Notes: a model not told the origin generated them from the letters alone. A DNA stretch of 64,000 bases from Protula sp. h YS-2021 (GCA_949752745.1 OX457028.1:25797458-25861457), one strand, 5' to 3'; positions 15,101 through 30,100 are shown, numbered from the stretch's first letter. Numbers and translations are program-made.

Positions 15101-18100
15101 AGGCTTTAAGGAAGAAGTTTAAGGCTCAGCCCCGGTATTCACAAAAACTAACTGCAGTTAATTCTACATAGCACAAGGGAAATCAGCCGATTTAGATAAA
15201 TCATGCGAACAATCTTTATAAGAATATCTTCTAACGTAAAGGTAAAAGTTATTTATTAACTTTCCAAAGTTCTGTTTGCTGCAGGGACAGGTAACGGAAT
15301 TTGTTAAATGTTCAGCTAATTTTTGTGAATACGGACCGAGGGAGCCAAGATTTGATTGAAAAAAAAAGTAGAATGAAAAGAAATGAAAAACAAACAATAC
15401 AATAATCGTCTGCGGTGGTCCGTTTGGTTTCGTCTAAGTGTGTAACGGTATTCTCAGGAGACAACTGCCTGGAATAGCCACCCTGCTACACACACACAGA
15501 CATATATATCGGCTCGACTTTTTTGATTGGCGTATTGATAAAGCAGATAAGGGGGGAAAAAGTCCTTGTAAATTGTGTATGATATACTTGACTGGTATAA
15601 AGAACTATGTAATCTCTTAATAGATATATTATTGCTTTGTTAGGACAACTGGCTAACGGGCCAACTATCGAATTGCTTGAAGAAATACTGATCGAGTCAA
15701 GTTGAAAACTAATAAATTGAATGGCTAGAAAAATAAACAGTGTTTGAACTGGTCAAACTAATATATTAATAAACGTAGAAGACAATGAGGACACTTTCTA
15801 GCGTCATGTGACGGCTTGACAAAGACTGTTATGTGACGACAGCTTGAGAAAAGCGGATAGCGTCGAAACGTACATGAGAGCATCGTGGCATCCTTGGCTT
15901 GTACGAGCACATTTTGTGTGACTGACAGAAACAAAACGTCACGCGTTTCACTTCTGTACTGCATTTTATGTGCTCATGTTAAGATGACACAGATAGGTTA
16001 CTATGCCAACAACTTTGACAATGTAAGAATTAATTAATAGCAATGTTATGTTTGATTGCGTTGCGTTTCTCATTGCCTCATTCATTGTGAAATTTCGTTT
16101 GAACTTTTTGACTTGAGGAAGAAATCGAAATTTAACCCGTGTAATTAATCATTACACAAATTTTTCAAGTGAAAATGATGGAGTATGATAGAAAAAGGTA
16201 AAACAAGTCGACTTGAATTGATGGGCTTAGATTAAAATTAAAAAAAAAATGCTGACTTTGCTAATTGATTTGCGGGATTTGTACTGCTTTTTGGAGAGTA
16301 TGACGAGGGAAATTTCGTCTTGTGCGTAATAAATACGATATCGCAAGATCGTGATTGGTTTTTGGGGATCAATACAAATTGAAGCGTTAATTGATCAACT
16401 GTTATCAAGTAATAGCTAGTGGTTTACTTTTCCTCTATGGTTGGTGTATTTTGAATTTACTTTTTTTGCAGCAAATGGGGCCAAACCAGGGTGCATATAA
16501 TCAATACAACAATCACTACAACCCCCGCATGGGCGGGCCAGGTGGAGCAATGCCGGGGATGGGGCCAGGGGCGTGCCCGCCGGGCATGCAGCAAGCGATG
16601 AGCGGAGGCGGCCCCATCAAGATGAACCCGAGTATGTACGCACGACGGCAGGCGCCTTATCCCTCCCACCCACAGTCGTACATGTACAACAAGCGCTTCA
16701 GTAATCAGGTACGTTCCTATAATCCAATGACGTCACTTGTAACTTGTTGCTCTTACGATATTCTGTAATTTAATACTGTGTCAAGGCACAAATAAGTAAA
16801 CGAATAAATGAATGGATTTAAAAGGATTTTTTCTTGTAATATTGACTGACAACCCTTTATATGTTTAAGTGAAAAAGGTGCATGAAAATTATAAGCAAGC
16901 CTGGCTAGTACTTTGTAGTATGAAATATTTCCTCAAAAAAGAGAGAAAAAATGATAAAATTCTGGGTGCCATTAAAAAGAGTGCATGTGTGTGTATAGAT
17001 GTGTGTATAGATGTGTGGCGATGTGTGTATAGATGTGTGGAGATGTGTGGCTGTGTGTGTATAGATGTGTGGCGATGTGTGTATAGACGTGTGGCGATGT
17101 GTGTATATATGTGTGGCGATGTGTGGAGATGTGTGGCTGTGTGTGTATATATGTGTGGCGATGTGTGTATAGATGTGTGGAGATGTGTGGCTGTGTGTGT
17201 ATAGATGTGTGGCGATGTGTGTATAGATGTGTGGCGATGTGTGTATAGATGTGTGGAGATGTGTGGCGGTGTGTGTATAGATGTGTGTATAGATGTGTGG
17301 CGATGTGTGTATAGATGTGTGGCGATGTGTGTATAGATGTGTGGAGATGTGTGGCGGTGTGTGTATAGATGTGTGGCGATGTGTGTATAGATGTGTGGCG
17401 ATGTGTGCATAGATGTGTGGCGATGTGTGCATAGATGTGTGGCGATGTGTGTATAGACGTGTGGCGATGTGTGTATAGACGTGTGGCGATGTGTGTATAG
17501 ACGTGTGGCGATGTGTGTATAGATGTGTGGCGATGTGTGTATAGACGTGTGGCGATGTGTGCATAGATGTGTGGCGATGTGTGTATAGATGTGTGGCGAT
17601 GTGTGCATAGATGTGTGGCGATGCGTGCATAGATGTGTGGCGATGTGTGTATAGACGAGTGGCGATGTGTGTATAGATGTGTGGCGATGTGTGTATAGAC
17701 GTGTGGCGATGTGTGTATAGATGTGTGGCGATGTGTGTATAGACGTGTGGCGATGTGTGCATAGATGTGTGGCGATGTGTGTATAGATGTGTGGCGATGT
17801 GTGCATAGATGTGTGGCGATGCGTGCATAGATGTGTGGCGATGTGTGTATAGACGTGTGGCGATGTGTGTATAGATGTGTGGCGATGTGTGCATAGATGT
17901 GTGGCGATGTGTGTATAGACGTGTGGCGATGTCTTTAGAGGTGTTGGTTTGATGAGAACGAATAAAAAACTAGGTGACACATGGAAGAGCTACCTTCCCC
18001 CCCCCCCCCCACACACACACAAATAATTTCCCGGACAATTGATGTTCCTGCTGATGTGGTACTGCTAATTGATTTTAAGGCGTTAAAATGACATGCAATC

Positions 18101-21100
18101 AGCATATGAACTGCAGTAGATAAGCAACATTTGTGAGAAAAAAATAAATAAACTATCTGCGTATGAAAAAATTCAGTCTTCTTTTATGTGTAAACTCCCG
18201 TGTTCTGGTGGCGGAGTAAGGTTTTGTCTTTCTGTGGTCTTATGCCAAATTTTTTTTAATCGGTGTGCAAATTGGGGATGCTTCACAACGAAGAATAGTT
18301 TTAAGGTGTAATATCGTGAATAGTGAGTGAAATCACGTGGGCCGGAAGTTCTACAGTAAACAGGTGAAATTGTGCGAATGAGTGTGGAGATGTTTTTATC
18401 CGGGCATCATGAGGAACTTGGGCGTCACTGGGCCTCAAAAAATTACCTCAAGTGGACTTTCTTGTGAACATTTTCCATGTCTGATGCGCATTTATCATCG
18501 AGACTTCTTCAGCAGCCATTTGTTGAATGTGATTTTCTTCACTTAACGCTTCCAGTAGCTTTTTTATGTGTATGGGGAAAAACTGTTATGTGAAATATCA
18601 GATTGTAAAAGCGATCACAAAACTAGAAAAAAATTAACAAAAAAAAAAAAAAACATCCATTTATACAGGAACACACCCATTAACGCCCGACTAGTGAAAA
18701 AAAACTATGACGTCATAAGCTGTCACTTGTGACGCCATTTCTTCGCTTTAAATTAAAACTGCGCAGAATATCCACCGTTTTAGCAGAAAAAAGGCAATTT
18801 TAGAGAATCGGTTTTAACTGACACTAAACACTATAATTTGAATGAGATCGAATTGTCGCCAATGCCTTACGTAATTACATGTGTCTCCATTGCACGAATG
18901 TAAAAAAAAAAAAATATATGTGGACAATTTAACAAAATTAGTCTCGCAGTGTATGATTTTGTTCTAATCGTAATGAATTTCATTTTCCCCCAAGAACGTT
19001 CCAAGGCACACACGAATAAGTCGCCTATTCTTGTGATACCTCTCTCTCACTGGTCAGTGTGAAAGTTCATTCACCAATGGTCATACAAAGTGTAATTTCA
19101 CAAGTACCGGCTGTGTGTGACTTAGGAAATTTAAAAAAATCCTTTATGAAATTAAAGAAATAAAATCTTTTTATATTTAAAAAATGCAGTGCGTTTTGTT
19201 CCCTTCACTTTTATTATGGTTTATGTTTATTTCAGTGTTAGTGAACTAAGCGGCGCCAACATTAGAGCTGTTAATTAATACGATAACGCTTTGCGGTTTG
19301 CGAGTTGAAGGAACCCCGTGCGGAAGATTTGTGTTGGGGGGGGGGGGGCTTGATGGTGGCCGGGGGGTGGGGAAGGGGAGGGGGGGTGGTCGTACTCTTC
19401 ATATACAGTACGACAAAGAGGGTGCGAAAAATAACTCTGCAAGTGGAAAGTGAGGGTGCTTTTCTAAATTGTGAGCGCTTTTGGTAGGGGTGCACATAGT
19501 CAGTGCCATTTCATCGGGTTTTTTCCAGTGCTATTTCATCGGGTTTTTTTCCAGTGCCATTTCATCGGGTTTTTTTCAGTGCCATTTTATCGGGGTTTTT
19601 TCAGTGCCATTTCATCGGGTTTTTTCCAGTGCCATTTTATCGGTTTTTTCAGTGCCATTTCGTCGTGTTTTTTTTCCAGTGCCGTTTCATCGGGTTTTCC
19701 CTTCTTTTTATGTGCGTTTGCGTTACTTTAGCACATTGGCGGCTTAGCTGCAATTAAGCCCTTTCTACTTGCCCAGTCAGGCCGCAACAACTTTACACTA
19801 ATATTTACGTTTCCTCTGCTAGACGTGTTACAACTGTATCAATAGGTAATCGATTTATATACAAAGCACAATGTTGGGTGAAACGGCAGTATAAATAAGA
19901 GCCAAGTCGAGAATAACTGGCCCAGTCAGGGTGATCCAGGGCTAATATTTATTCGTAGCCCCTGATCAGTGGGCTGTTTTCGCTACATTTCATTAAAGAG
20001 GGGGTTATTTTTACAGCACATTTAGCATGTCTTTTGCAATATTTTGGCATATTTAATCAATTCAATCAAAACGTGAGCGTAAGCGTGTAATTTTTCCTTG
20101 CCATAGAGTAACTTCACAAGGAGGATAATTCTGACTGAACATCCAGTATTCGATTAACCATTGTTGTTTTTTTCGGTAGATACAGGGTGGGACTGTCTTA
20201 TTGCAGTGTGTGATTGTGTTTAAAGTGTATGGTATTTTAGTAGCACCTTCGTCACGCTTGATTAACCGGCTGTATGTTTTTGTAGGCTGGGCTTCTATCT
20301 GTCTCAGATATGCATGTGCAGCCTGTTATAGTCGCCGGGCGATTTTCTGAGGCAGGAGCCTAAGTAAGCTAATCTCCTCTGACGCCGTTTTTTTTTTTTT
20401 TTTTTGCGATCTTCGCATTCTGATGCGAAATTAAACTGCTCGACGCCGGAAGTCGCAAACTGTATTAGGAGAAAGCAACATGCTGTGTGAAAGAGACGTG
20501 AAGAGGGCGGGGGTAGGGGGGGGTGGAGGGATACGATACGCCCTGGTCAGTTAGGTCCCACCATAAACGACACTTGAGCTAATCAATTGTATCGCCCAAG
20601 TGTCCGATGGTAACAAAGAACGCACAAAGTCAGTGAAATAATGTTATAACTGGCACGGATTTGATAACACTGCTGTGAGGGCAGAGCACACTGTAGCGAG
20701 TACAACACAACTGCTCGCTTCGCATGAACAAGTCCCCCCCGTCCCAGGGCTTTGCATGAGGGCACAGTCCCATGTTAGGCTTGGTGACAGGCTGGACGAG
20801 GGAAGGACTGAGGCTGGGGGGTCTAAACTTGTACCTCGCCATTCAATTTTAAGAAAGCATCCGCAGATTAAAAACTGCTAAAGAGTCTTTAGGCATTTGC
20901 CCCCACAGACCTCTTCGCAGACTAAAAACGTGTATGAAAAGGGGATTCCAACCCTGGGGAATTAAAATGCACATCACATTCAAGTGTCAATAGTTCAGCA
21001 AACAGTGACACACAAATAGCTTGAACAACAGCCAGTTTCTTGTAGTTTTGTACCTTAAACCACAGTAAAAAAATGAACGTTTCCGACAGAGTGATAACAT

Positions 21101-24100
21101 TTTTTTTTGAAGGGCCACACTGAAATTATTTCATTTGTGTGCTACTTGCATGGCATTTTCTCGCTCGACCTGGTCTAAACCAAGCCGCTAATAGGAAACG
21201 CTGATCCTCAAATGTAATATTTATACAAGCAGACAGGTTTTTTTTTCTACCCTGCATATAAATTATGTTACTTTCTTTGTGTAACGATTAGTGTACTTGT
21301 AAAGCTCCATGCTAAAAACCGTATTTGATTAATTCCGCAGCAAATATTTTAACATGACTTTTACGGTCTCAGGTTAGATATTTATTCACAAATTGATTGA
21401 CCAAAAAACAGTTTTCTTTTGCCAAGGAAACTCGTAGAAGGCACAAGCGTCTAAACCCTACATGTAATGGATGGCTTAATGTTAGAATTTTTCATCCAGC
21501 GAACATTTTTGTTTTGTTAATTATTTAGGGTAATTGTAATACCTTCAGAGCAATATCAGTAGCTTTACAGATTCATGGATTTACCATGTCCATTTTTGTA
21601 GTAATTTGTAATAATTTCTTACCTTGGTAAATACATATTGCAATTCGGTGCGGAGAAAAATCTTGATTAAATGTTATTTCCACAAACAAAAAATCTGGCA
21701 AACAGTTGTAAATGGTAAACAAGTAACAAATTATGCAATTGACCGCCCTCAACACCGCCATCTTGTTTTTCTTTGACAAGATTTGTGAGGGAATTCTGAA
21801 GAATTGATTTGGGACATAAGTTATTGGAGCAGCCCCGGTAGTGATTAAACAGCTGTTATGCGTGACGTCATCCGAACCGTGACGTCAGCGCAGTGTTGTC
21901 ACGGGTTCTTGTTTTAACGCTTCGTCGAAAGGTGCGAAGAAAACTTTCAGTTTAAGTTGATATTTGATTGAAAGCAACAAAATACTAACAACGACAAAAC
22001 CTTAATGTGGTAACATCCCATGCATTTTATTTTAGTTTCAGGAAACATTTCCAATACATTTTAAAAACTTGTCTGCAGGGTTCCAGATTTTTTTTTCGCG
22101 GTCATGTCCCATAAAAGGTGGCGCCTCCCGACACGAAAATGAGATGCTCGTGGCGAAAATGAAAAAAAAAACAGTTGGACTGGTATTAAAAGGCGCGTCA
22201 CTCATAATGTTGGTGCATCCGCGCGCCATGGGTGTGTAGACCCGCTAAATCGGAAGCCCTTATAAAATACCATTTTCCCCCAAAGTCAGCACTTCCCTGC
22301 CCGGAGAACGTAACAAAGGGAAATGTTTTGGGGATGGAAGAACGTACTAAAGCCCTTGGATTATTTAACGTGACGTTAAAAAAAGGCACCGAGTACATAA
22401 AAAAAGGCACCATTAACATTTAGATTCCGAATCGATCTATGTAACGAAATCTTTGTCTGGCTGTTTGGGAGACTCAAACAAAGGAAGGGAAAGCAGGAAA
22501 AAAAATGTTATTCAACAAAGTCCACACAAAGCAAATTAACACAAATGAATGAGCGAAAAAGTGCCAAAGCTCTGTAAAAAATGACTACCTCAAATGAAAA
22601 AAAAAAGAAAGAAAGAAAGGAGATCATAAAAAAAGAGGGGAGAAGTGAAAGAGCAGAAAGCTATTAGAGACTGCCAATTTTATGCGCTGTTCTGGCAGAG
22701 GGTGCCAACTTCATGCGCTGTTCCGGCAGAGGGCAAAGAGCCTGATCTTGTCTTGTATTTATGTGATTCTGTGAGAGCCGTCTAACAGGTGTGTTGCTTT
22801 CCTGTTAGCCACGAACCCGATTGTGTTTATGGCGAGTCGAGCCCCAGAGTATGGGAACTTCGAGGTATGGGTGTTTGGGAGTGGGGGGGGGGGGGGGGGG
22901 CGGGGGGGGGGGGGGAGCATTGATTTGATCAACATCATGAAGAAGTATGTTTCACTTTATGTGATGGCTGAGCTAGATTATTTAAGGGTCTTTGGCTTGA
23001 GTGGGAGTTGTGAGTAAAGAATCAGCACCCCTCCCCCCCAATCCCACCTCTCCCCCACTCCCACCGAACCCCCCCCCCCCCCCCCACCGCCGTCCCTTCC
23101 CACAACACATAAAACCCCAGACACGCAGCAAAAAAGAGAGAGAAAGAACGTCAAGTAATAAAAGAACGTAAAGTAATAAAACGCGACCGGTAACAGTTTT
23201 TTTGTTCGCAGCTGAACAGTAGAAAAGAAAAAAACAAGAGAGAGCATCTGCAAGCAATGGGCATATTCACCCCAGTTTGCATTGAAATTCCTGCTTGTAA
23301 CCAATAGGAAAGTTTCGTGATGATTTTGGACCCAAAAATAAATATGGCCCGCGGGAATGACGGATACTTGATTGAATTACTCCATCTGTACATCCGGCTT
23401 ACAAAGGAGGAAAGCCCTCAAAGCTAACGTTATAAATCGCATTGATCTGCTTTTTTACAGAGCTGACAGAAATGGAATTGAGTCTTTTACATGATAAACG
23501 GTCTGGCAGCTCACGGGGGAGGGGTTGGAGGGGGGGGGGGGGTGGGGGAGAGTGAGTGTGGCACTTGGATATTTTATAGCCCAGTGTGCACTGCTACTTT
23601 AGTGAGAGTAAGTGGGCTGCCCATCAGATCACAGCAGGGATGTCACATGTGGGAGGGGGGTTGAAGTGTTGAACCATATCAAAATGCTTTTCACTGTAAT
23701 ACTGATTAGAGAACAATAACTAACTCCCACAACATGGTATTGTGGGAATAAATCTATATTTACCCCCTTCCCTTCTTCCCCCTCCCCCTCCCCCCCCCCC
23801 CACCCATATTCTCCGCGCGCCAAATGAGTGGCTGTGAATGTCTGAAAGGGAGTGACAACACATAATTCTTGTGGCCCTAAAATCGCTTCCCAAACCCCAC
23901 ATCGTAATTATTAACCCTGCTCTGTATCAGTCGAGCCCCCTTATCACTTGCTATTGATCATACGTCGTTTGTGAGGTCACACAGTAACGTCAACCCTCCC
24001 ACCTCCTTCTTACCACCCCCTCTGCCTCAACTCCCCCCCCCCCCCCCCCCGCCCCCTCCCTACCCGCTGTTCTGAAAGCCATCCACCTACTGCAGCTTGT

Positions 24101-27100
24101 ACTAGATATAATTACATTTATCCCTAAAAGGAGCAAGTTCTCAGTCACATCACGGGTGCTCGAGAAATATGTCAATTTACGCTGATGACAAAAGGCTGCC
24201 AAGCTTCTAGCCCCCATCCAACTCTCACCACTACATTGCCATTTTATGGGGGAAAACGCCATAGCATTTGATGGGGGCAGGATCATCTACAGTATACGGA
24301 ATCTGCCGTGTTATTGCACTTCAATGATAATTTTCATGAAGGATGACGTAAATGCCATGTCTAAATAACTACTCGAAATAATATTTGAAAATTATTTCCG
24401 TTCGTTTCTTTCTTTTTTTTTTTTTTGTTATATTAAGCAATTGTGCAATTTTGTTATAAATTCGAACAAATAGCTATGTTTTTTTTTTTTAGTTAATATT
24501 CTGATAAATAAGATAGATACATTTTCTTCGAGCTGGGTAGTGTATTCACATCAGTTATTCACCTGAAAAAAAGGCTTCTCCCTCAACCCCACTCCACCCC
24601 CTGCGCATGTAAATTTTTTGCTTGTCTAGAAATACTTCACAAGAATCAACAATTAGTATGTAAAACTGCTTTTTGCCGTCATTTTGAGCTCTAGGTTCTG
24701 TGTTATACAACAGGTGAATGAGCCAAAATGGGCAGCGACTGCACGCGGTGTTGTGTCTTGTTAAGAAAGACATATCAAGGGGCTTGACGATGTCTTATAA
24801 AGCAATGCGTGATTTATCTGTTACCCCGTGCCTTTCACATCTAAGCGTTTCATGTTAATTTGTCACTTTAAACGAATGAGAAGGACAGTCGTACGTAGCC
24901 CAAAGTTTAAGGTTTTCAACTTGGAGGCATCGTTGATTCAGATCGAAAACTCCCCCCCCCTCTCCCCTCCTACCCCCAAAGTTTTTTTTTTGTGAGGTAA
25001 CCGAGGTTGCGTTCAGATCAGAGAGTGAGCAGGCATAACTGTTGAGGGCGCAGCTGGTGTGAGGCAGCGGGAGGTGGGGGTGGTGGGAGGGGGGAGGTAG
25101 GGAGGGATGATGGTAAGGAAACTGAACTCAATGCATTTTTACCAAGTGTAGAATTGCTGTGTGTGAAAGATGATTACATCGATAATAGACCATCAATAAG
25201 CTGATTGGCGTGTGCGCTCAGTTGTTATGAGAAAAACCCCGGGAAAGATCGAAGTCAATATGTCTGATTGCTAGTATAATTAGTCACATTTATACACGAC
25301 TGGTGAACTGAATCTAGATCTCTCCTTTGGCTAGTTGCTGCGTTCACAGGTTGTGATTTTGTGACAGTTGCAAAAAATTTATTATTGCCAAGTTACAGCT
25401 GTCGGAAACCGAGACTACGAGGAATCTACTGATGTGACTGCAGTAATAACCTTTTGCCAGCCAAGTTTAGAAATAGGACTTGACAACTTGTGATTCTTCC
25501 AATTATCCCCCCTCCCCCTCCCCCCCCCCTCCCCACACACAGAAGGAAAATGATGAAGATTGCGCAAAATGTCAAGGATGTATTAATGTTTGCGGCAATT
25601 TCAGGCATTACATTTCTCTGCATTGCCACGAGTTTTCTTTTCTTTCTGGCCTTCTTTCTTTCGGCTTGGTATTTTGTCGACTAAAAGAGCGTGTCTAGTG
25701 TCTGGATTGCTTTTATGTGCCCTGCTGACGTCATTGGGGTTCTGCGTTAAATACCAAAGTTTATTAAAGCTATTACTTTGTAGGGGGGAAAGACGAGAAG
25801 AAGAAAAGGGGTTTTTTCACATACAGAAAATTATCATGTAGATTGTTTTCTTCTATTTTTAATTTCAGCATAACATGGGGCAGTATTCGCAATATAACAA
25901 CATGGGAGGCAAGCCCGGTTACCCACAGCAACAACCGCTACCCTCGCCTAACATGTACGCCCAGCGAGCACCGGGGTACGGGCCCAACGCCCAGAACCCG
26001 TACACACAGCAGCATAATATGCCACCAAATTTCATGCCTGGGCAGCCGAACGGGCGCATGACACAGCCGGGATACGGCCCCCAGCAGCCAGGCTACGCCC
26101 CGCCACAGCAATACCCCGTGCAGGTTAGTTCTAAAACAGAAAGAAAAGAAAGAGTTAGGGCTGCCGCTCGAAAAAAAAAAAAACTAGTCGCTTTTAAGAC
26201 ACTGCATCATAAATTTATGGTTTTGTGATGGATCATGTAAGAGTGCATTGTGGATATTTCATCCTTGATGTATTACAGTAGCGCATAATAATACGAATGG
26301 CATCTTGTATGTTTGTCTCAAGTGCCGCGTACTTTCACAGTTGTCCGGTACTATTGATCACCACCTCACCCCCCCCCCCCCCCCCTCCTCATCAATAGGC
26401 AGGGAGACTCAACGATCACCCCCCCCCCCTCCCGTTCGGACACCTTATCTGTTAGAGAGCGCCAGAAGTTGTCAAAGTTTAAGTGAAATGAACGCAACAC
26501 GGACACCTAGTCCACGTGATGCGAGTGTGGCCCGCGAACGTCATCACTTCTTGTGTGTAAAAAAGATACATCTTTTATTCAGTGCATACGCGTCATGTTA
26601 TGCTGTCACATTTATGCAGGTTTATTTTCAAGTGTTTTCACTTTGTTGTTCGTTGCCAAGAATTTTTCTCTCTCATCAAGATTAAGATGTGTTAAACCTA
26701 CAAAAAAAAAACAAAAACAAAAAAAACAAAACAAAAAACAACAAACTTTTTTTTTAAGTGACAGTGAAATAAGACAGTTATTTATTTGAAAAAAAGGAGG
26801 TTTGAAAATTATTTATTTGGAAACAGGAGGTACATAACTTCTAAGTTGACGTATCGAAATTTTATCATATGTGCATTAAGTACGATATAATAAAGTGAAT
26901 TTAAGGGTTTACATACTTCAACTCTTCATGTTATAGCATGGGAATAACCCAATGATGATGAGTCAACACTCACCGTTGCATAGCAACCCCACGCCGCCCG
27001 TCACCCCAGTGGGCAACGCCATGCCGCCCTCCTACCCGATGGGCCCCAATGGCATGCCGGGCCCGGACATCAAACCCAACATGGCGGACTTGAAACCGGT

Positions 27101-30100
27101 CATGAAGAAGGAGAACGACGAGCTGCGGTTGACGTTTCCGGTACGGGACGGTGTCGTCCTACCGCCCTTCCGTCTCGAGCACAACTTGGCTGTGAGCAAC
27201 CATGTCTTCCACCTGAGGGACTCGGTCTACCAGACACTCATGTGGAGGTAACTATCTGTCGCCAGCCCCCACTCCCATTCCCCCCCACCCCCACCCCCAC
27301 CACCCCGCCCCCCCCCCCCCCCCCCCCGCCGGTTTTGCGTTATTTTATCACAAAACAAAGTTCGTGGAACATGGTCATGGAGTAATGCAAAGCAATGTAA
27401 ATATAAATGTACGAGGCGTTAAGTTACTGTAAATAATTGATACTTGTGTTTTCAGTGACAGTTGGCGCCACTACGCATGTGCTCCGCGGGTAACTTTTTA
27501 TCTGAAAAAAAAAAATCACAGTTCAAATAATGATGACACGTTATTCTGTACTTTTTAGGCCGGACCTGGAGCTGCAATTGAAGTGTTTCCACCACGAGGA
27601 CAGGCAGATGAACACTAACTGGCCGGCGAGCGTGTCCGTCAACGTAAACGCCACGCCGCTGATGATCGAACGGGGAGAGAACAAGACCTCACACAAGCCG
27701 CTCTACCTCAAGGAAGTGTGCCAGCCGGGCCGCAACACGATCCAGATCACGGTCACCGCCTGCTGCTGCGTGAGTGTCAACAACCTCGTCAACGTATACC
27801 TGCGCCGAGTCATCTATTCCCCACAGGGAATATATGCGATCGACCGCGTGTGTCTGTCGGTCTGTCGGTCGGTCGCTCATCAAGAGCTTGTTAACACGAT
27901 AACTTAAAAACTCCTGCAAGGATTTTAATGAAACGTGGTGTGTAGCTTCTATGGGCACAAACACAGATCGGTATTGTAAATGGGCCAGGTTCGTCCAAGG
28001 AAAATGGACCAGCTGGACTTGGAAAATTTCAGCTCTTGATTGACTATTGATGGCCGTGTTGAACTGATGGGGGGCCTGTGGGGAATATGTTGGCTATGCA
28101 CACTGCTCTAGTTTTTTTCTGTTTCTGTTTGACTTAGAGTTTTGAAGTTACCATTCCATGATCCTTTCAAAGCGGTTGCAACTATGAACAGATCACATGT
28201 GTATGTTACCAACTTTTTCTTTTTTTTTTTTTTTTAATCAACAAATGTTTCTTGTTACTGTTTTCAGTCGCACTTATTCGTTTTACAACTTGTACATCGT
28301 CCAAGTGTGCGGTCTGTCCTCCAAGGATTGCTACGCAAGAGACTGCTTCCGGCTGATCACTGCATCACGAAAAGTAAGTGCACAAGTTCACCTTGGTGAG
28401 TGCGTAGAAGAAGCCTGGAATCCCATCAACTTACACGATCTTCCGCAAAGAGAATTAAAGTGATGAAAAAAAAAAGATATTGCACAGCTCATCTAGTTGT
28501 TTATCAACTGATTTTTTTTATTAGTTGACAAAATGAAATCTTTGCAGAATTAAAAAAAAAAAAGAGTTTACCCACGCAGCTCCTGTTATATGGAATTAGG
28601 TTCCCAATGTAATAAAGATTTCAGAAACTGTAGATATTTTCAAGAAAAAATTAAAAAACCCACTATTTTAGCAAGGCTTTTCCAGAACTTTGCTATTTGG
28701 ACGCCTGATAATGTACTTGTGAAATTGCACTTAGCAAGTCCACCACTTGATAGTGCGCTATAGAAAAACTACGATGTGTGATGTAATAATTTAAAAAAAT
28801 ATAATAATTTTAAGTGGAAGAACTTAAAACGGAATGCAATATATTTTTAAAAAAGGCTTTGGAGGCTCGTCTTGTTATTAATGTGCGTTGTTTTGTGACT
28901 AAAATTAGATGTCGTATTTCAGTGAAGCGGAATTTCAGCGCGGGCCAGCCGACACACCTCAACGGCCAGCTGGCGAGCGGCGAGGACGGGGTGGAGCAGA
29001 CGGCCATGAAGGTGTCACTCAAGTGCCCCATCACGTACCGGCGCATCATACTGCCGGCAAGGGGCCACGACTGCAAGCACGTGCAGTGCTTCGACCTCGA
29101 GTCGTACCTGCAGATGAACTGCGAGCGGGCCATGTGGCGGTGTCCCGTCTGCAAGTGAGTACTCAGGCGACGGCGCGAGGGCGGGGCGCGGCAGGCGGGG
29201 GAGGCGGGGGGGGGCGGGGCATTGTGGGAGGAGTTATCACCTGATTGGGGGAGAAAACATGTGGCTGAGCTGGGCGGTGTGGTGGAGAGGGGGGGATGAA
29301 ATCACGGGGTAAAGGGGGGCGGGTCACGTGACTCTTATCTGAGTTGTAAATTAACCGCGTCCAATCAGATGTGCTTCATTGTTAACGTTTCGGTCTCCCG
29401 GAGAATCCTTCGCTCATAAACACTGACGTGGAAATGTAAACGATAGATGTGCATGTATAGCCAAGCTGACGTCAGCTCCAAGGTTTGCGAATCTCTGGTA
29501 GATTTGGAAACTAAGACGTTGACAAAGTAGTTTCATTAAGGGAAAACATTTTTAGTGAGGTCAAGTGGTTTGTTTTTGTTTTTTTTAGTAAAACGGCATT
29601 GCTAGAAGGTTTAGAAATCGACCAATACATGTGGGGCATCCTAACAAACTACCAGAATGCCGATTTCGAGGAGGTAACGATCGACCAATCAGCACGCGTG
29701 ACGCCAATTCACAGTGCCAACCCGCCGGTGAAGGAGGAGCCGGACGGAAACACAGGTATGGCTGCTAGCGCTTTTTTTTTTAAAAAAAAAGGCTCTGTTT
29801 AAAGGAAATTTTGACAATGTCTTTAGACGTACAAACGTGATGGAAAGAGTTTAGAGCTTAAATTTGCTTGGTTTCGAATGTGCATTCTTCAGTAGTTCTT
29901 TCCGATTTAGATCAGTAAAGTTTGTCTCGCAAATGAAAATTCGTAAGCAAGCCAGTGACACTATAGATTTGGTCATTTTCTATTTATAATGGTTATATTT
30001 TAATGCAGTTTTATTGGATGTCACCTTTTGTTGCCCAGATTCTTGCAAACAACAACAAACGCAGCAGTGGAATCAAGTCATGTCGCCATCGAGCTTACCG

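Larger units (their letters stand above)
6443..16471 (+). other. Intron 3 of window (10 kb)
   Basis: This long phase-0 intron has no recognisable exon or transposon protein. It holds many homopolymers (G/C runs near 7750-7785, 8642-8658, 8764-8783, 10541-10556, 13886-13905 and 15049-15087). It also holds a CRE palindrome at 7232-7239, a short tandem at 12292-12370 and a 9-bp-stem inverted repeat at 14065-14090. Confidence 0.75.
16709..25868 (+). other. Intron 4 of window (9.2 kb)
   Basis: This phase-0 intron carries two minisatellites, CRE palindromes at 16728, 18708, 21863, 21880 and 25726, and long G/C tracts (22883-22915, 23071-23085, 24033-24050). There is also a 31-bp direct duplication at about 22675-22735. 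No coding sequence is seen outside the flanking exons. Confidence 0.75.

Noticed and set aside
16889..17980. Long - strand open frames (about 330-360 codons) rich in His, Thr and Ser
   Set aside because: They are the 22-bp minisatellite read in frames that happen to lack stops; the protein is only the repeat.
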